A DNA stretch of 22,029 bases from the IMG/VR virus record IMGVR_UViG_3300025151_000341, positions 1-22,029 of that record; one strand, given 5' to 3'. The first letter of the stretch is position 1; each line of letters starts with the position of its first letter. The translations under genes were made by a program, and so were the position numbers. Source of the DNA: a virus. The notes under the pieces are model-generated. The model was not told the DNA's origin. It was given only the letters and a program-made list of their open reading frames with translations, and made no database searches. Shown here in pieces: positions 21,359 to 22,029 of this stretch.

Positions 21359-22029
21359 AAGTCGGAATGATCGGATTAGGACGGATGGGAGAAGGAATGT
21401 CCCGTCGTCTTATCAAAGCAGGGCACGAAGTACATGGTTACAGAAACAATTATGCAAAAGCTGAAGAACAATTTGAAAAGGGTTATATCAGTGGATGTAC
21501 CACTTCTCTGGAAAGCCTTGTTCAAGTAATACACGAAGGATCGCCCATGACTGGCAAAGTGCCAGGAGTATTCATGATGGTTGTGCCAGCAGAAACAGTG
21601 GAGGATACACTCGATGAGTTACTACAGTTTTGTAGTGAAGGAGATATTATTATTGATCACGGCAATAGTAATTTTAAAGACAGTAGGAGGCGAGCAGAAC
21701 GTCTTGCTAAACTGGGCATGTCGTATATTGACTGTGGCACTAGTGGCGGTGTTTACGGTTTGGACCGTGGATACTGTCTTATGGTTGGTGGTGCAAATTT
21801 TGCAGTATCCGCCTGCGCTCCTATCTTTAGAGCACTCGCACCAGGTATCGGAAGTGCTCCCAGGACTGACCCTCTAGATTACTACGAAACAAGTGCTGAG
21901 CATGGTTGGTTGCACTGTGGACCACCAGGAGCAGGTCACTTTGTAAAGATGGTCCATAATGGAGTTGAGTATGGAATCATGCAAGCATACGCAGAAGGAT
22001 TTAATATCCTGCATGAAGCTAATGCTGGG
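21355..22029 (+). CDS. gnd: 6-phosphogluconate dehydrogenase (3' end outside window)
   Basis: The first 225 codons are open to the window edge. The enzyme decarboxylates 6-phosphogluconate to ribulose 5-phosphate with production of NAD(P)H in the oxidative pentose phosphate pathway, in the cytoplasm. Visible motifs are the Rossmann GLGRMG (7-12), DHGNSNF (101-107), the substrate-site DCGTSGGVYGL (126-136), and GHFVKMVHNGVEYG (194-207), in which Lys198, His201, Asn202 and Glu205 occupy catalytic or substrate positions of the family. The form looks like the shorter class (about 300-340 residues), as reported in cyanophages. GAGG at 21344-21347 stands 7 bases before the ATG, which overlaps the previous stop. 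In cyanophage infections it would supply NADPH and ribose for nucleotide synthesis, matching the electron-flow genes upstream. Confidence 0.92.
   Translation, partial: MKVGMIGLGRMGEGMSRRLIKAGHEVHGYRNNYAKAEEQFEKGYISGCTTSLESLVQVIHEGSPMTGKVPGVFMMVVPAETVEDTLDELLQFCSEGDIIIDHGNSNFKDSRRRAERLAKLGMSYIDCGTSGGVYGLDRGYCLMVGGANFAVSACAPIFRALAPGIGSAPRTDPLDYYETSAEHGWLHCGPPGAGHFVKMVHNGVEYGIMQAYAEGFNILHEANAG

Noticed and set aside
21581-21877. 98-codon open frame on the + strand with hydrophobic stretches.
   Set aside because: It lies wholly inside gnd in another frame; gnd is supported by conserved motifs throughout this stretch, so the frame is a shadow.

Overview
The window reads as part of the late structural region of a T4-like marine cyanomyovirus (a phage of Synechococcus or Prochlorococcus), running into the host-gene-rich variable region next to it. 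Every supported gene is on the + strand and packed nearly end to end. Start and stop codons commonly overlap as TAATG or ATGA, as in phage late operons. No tRNA, IS element, CRISPR array or integrase was seen, and there is no gene-free stretch longer than about 80 bases.

Layout. Bases 1-156 are the 3' end of a gene that fits baseplate wedge gp8. Bases 156-8246 hold a giant 2540-residue DUF4815-type virion protein and two small coiled-coil proteins. An intrinsic terminator, a T4-type late promoter box and a 5'-leader hairpin (8252-8305) separate these from a 1779-residue tail fibre whose N-terminus resembles the Mtd_N attachment domain. Together these genes sit where T4 carries genes 9-12 and wac. 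Next come neck proteins gp13 and gp14, tail completion protein gp15 and small terminase gp16 (13669-16862). A late box inside the end of gp16 precedes a 178-residue probable structural protein and two lysine-rich mosaic proteins built from small phage domains (16869-19409). Large terminase gp17 does not follow gp16 within the window. That fits the g15-g18 hyperplastic region described for cyanomyoviruses.

From 19406 the content changes to metabolic genes. A strong sigma70-like promoter (TTGACA, 16 bp, TACAAT) overlaps a late box and leads a compact block: a Cys-containing small protein, plastocyanin (petE), a 55-residue acidic protein, plastoquinol terminal oxidase (PTOX), three small proteins with predicted membrane segments, and 6-phosphogluconate dehydrogenase (gnd, cut by the window end). 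Plastocyanin and PTOX both act on photosynthetic electron flow. Gnd makes NADPH and pentose phosphate for nucleotide synthesis. A plausible joint role is keeping electrons moving and supplying reductant and ribose during infection.

Most notable signals: a 14-bp stem-loop that buries the petE start codon, ends in a T-run and has a late-promoter-like box in its upstream half; one Gly-rich repeat module found in three different virion proteins, including an apparent nested insertion in neck protein gp14; a 107-bp two-frame overlap between small genes; and the Lys/Cys-rich mosaic proteins placed directly after the terminase small subunit.
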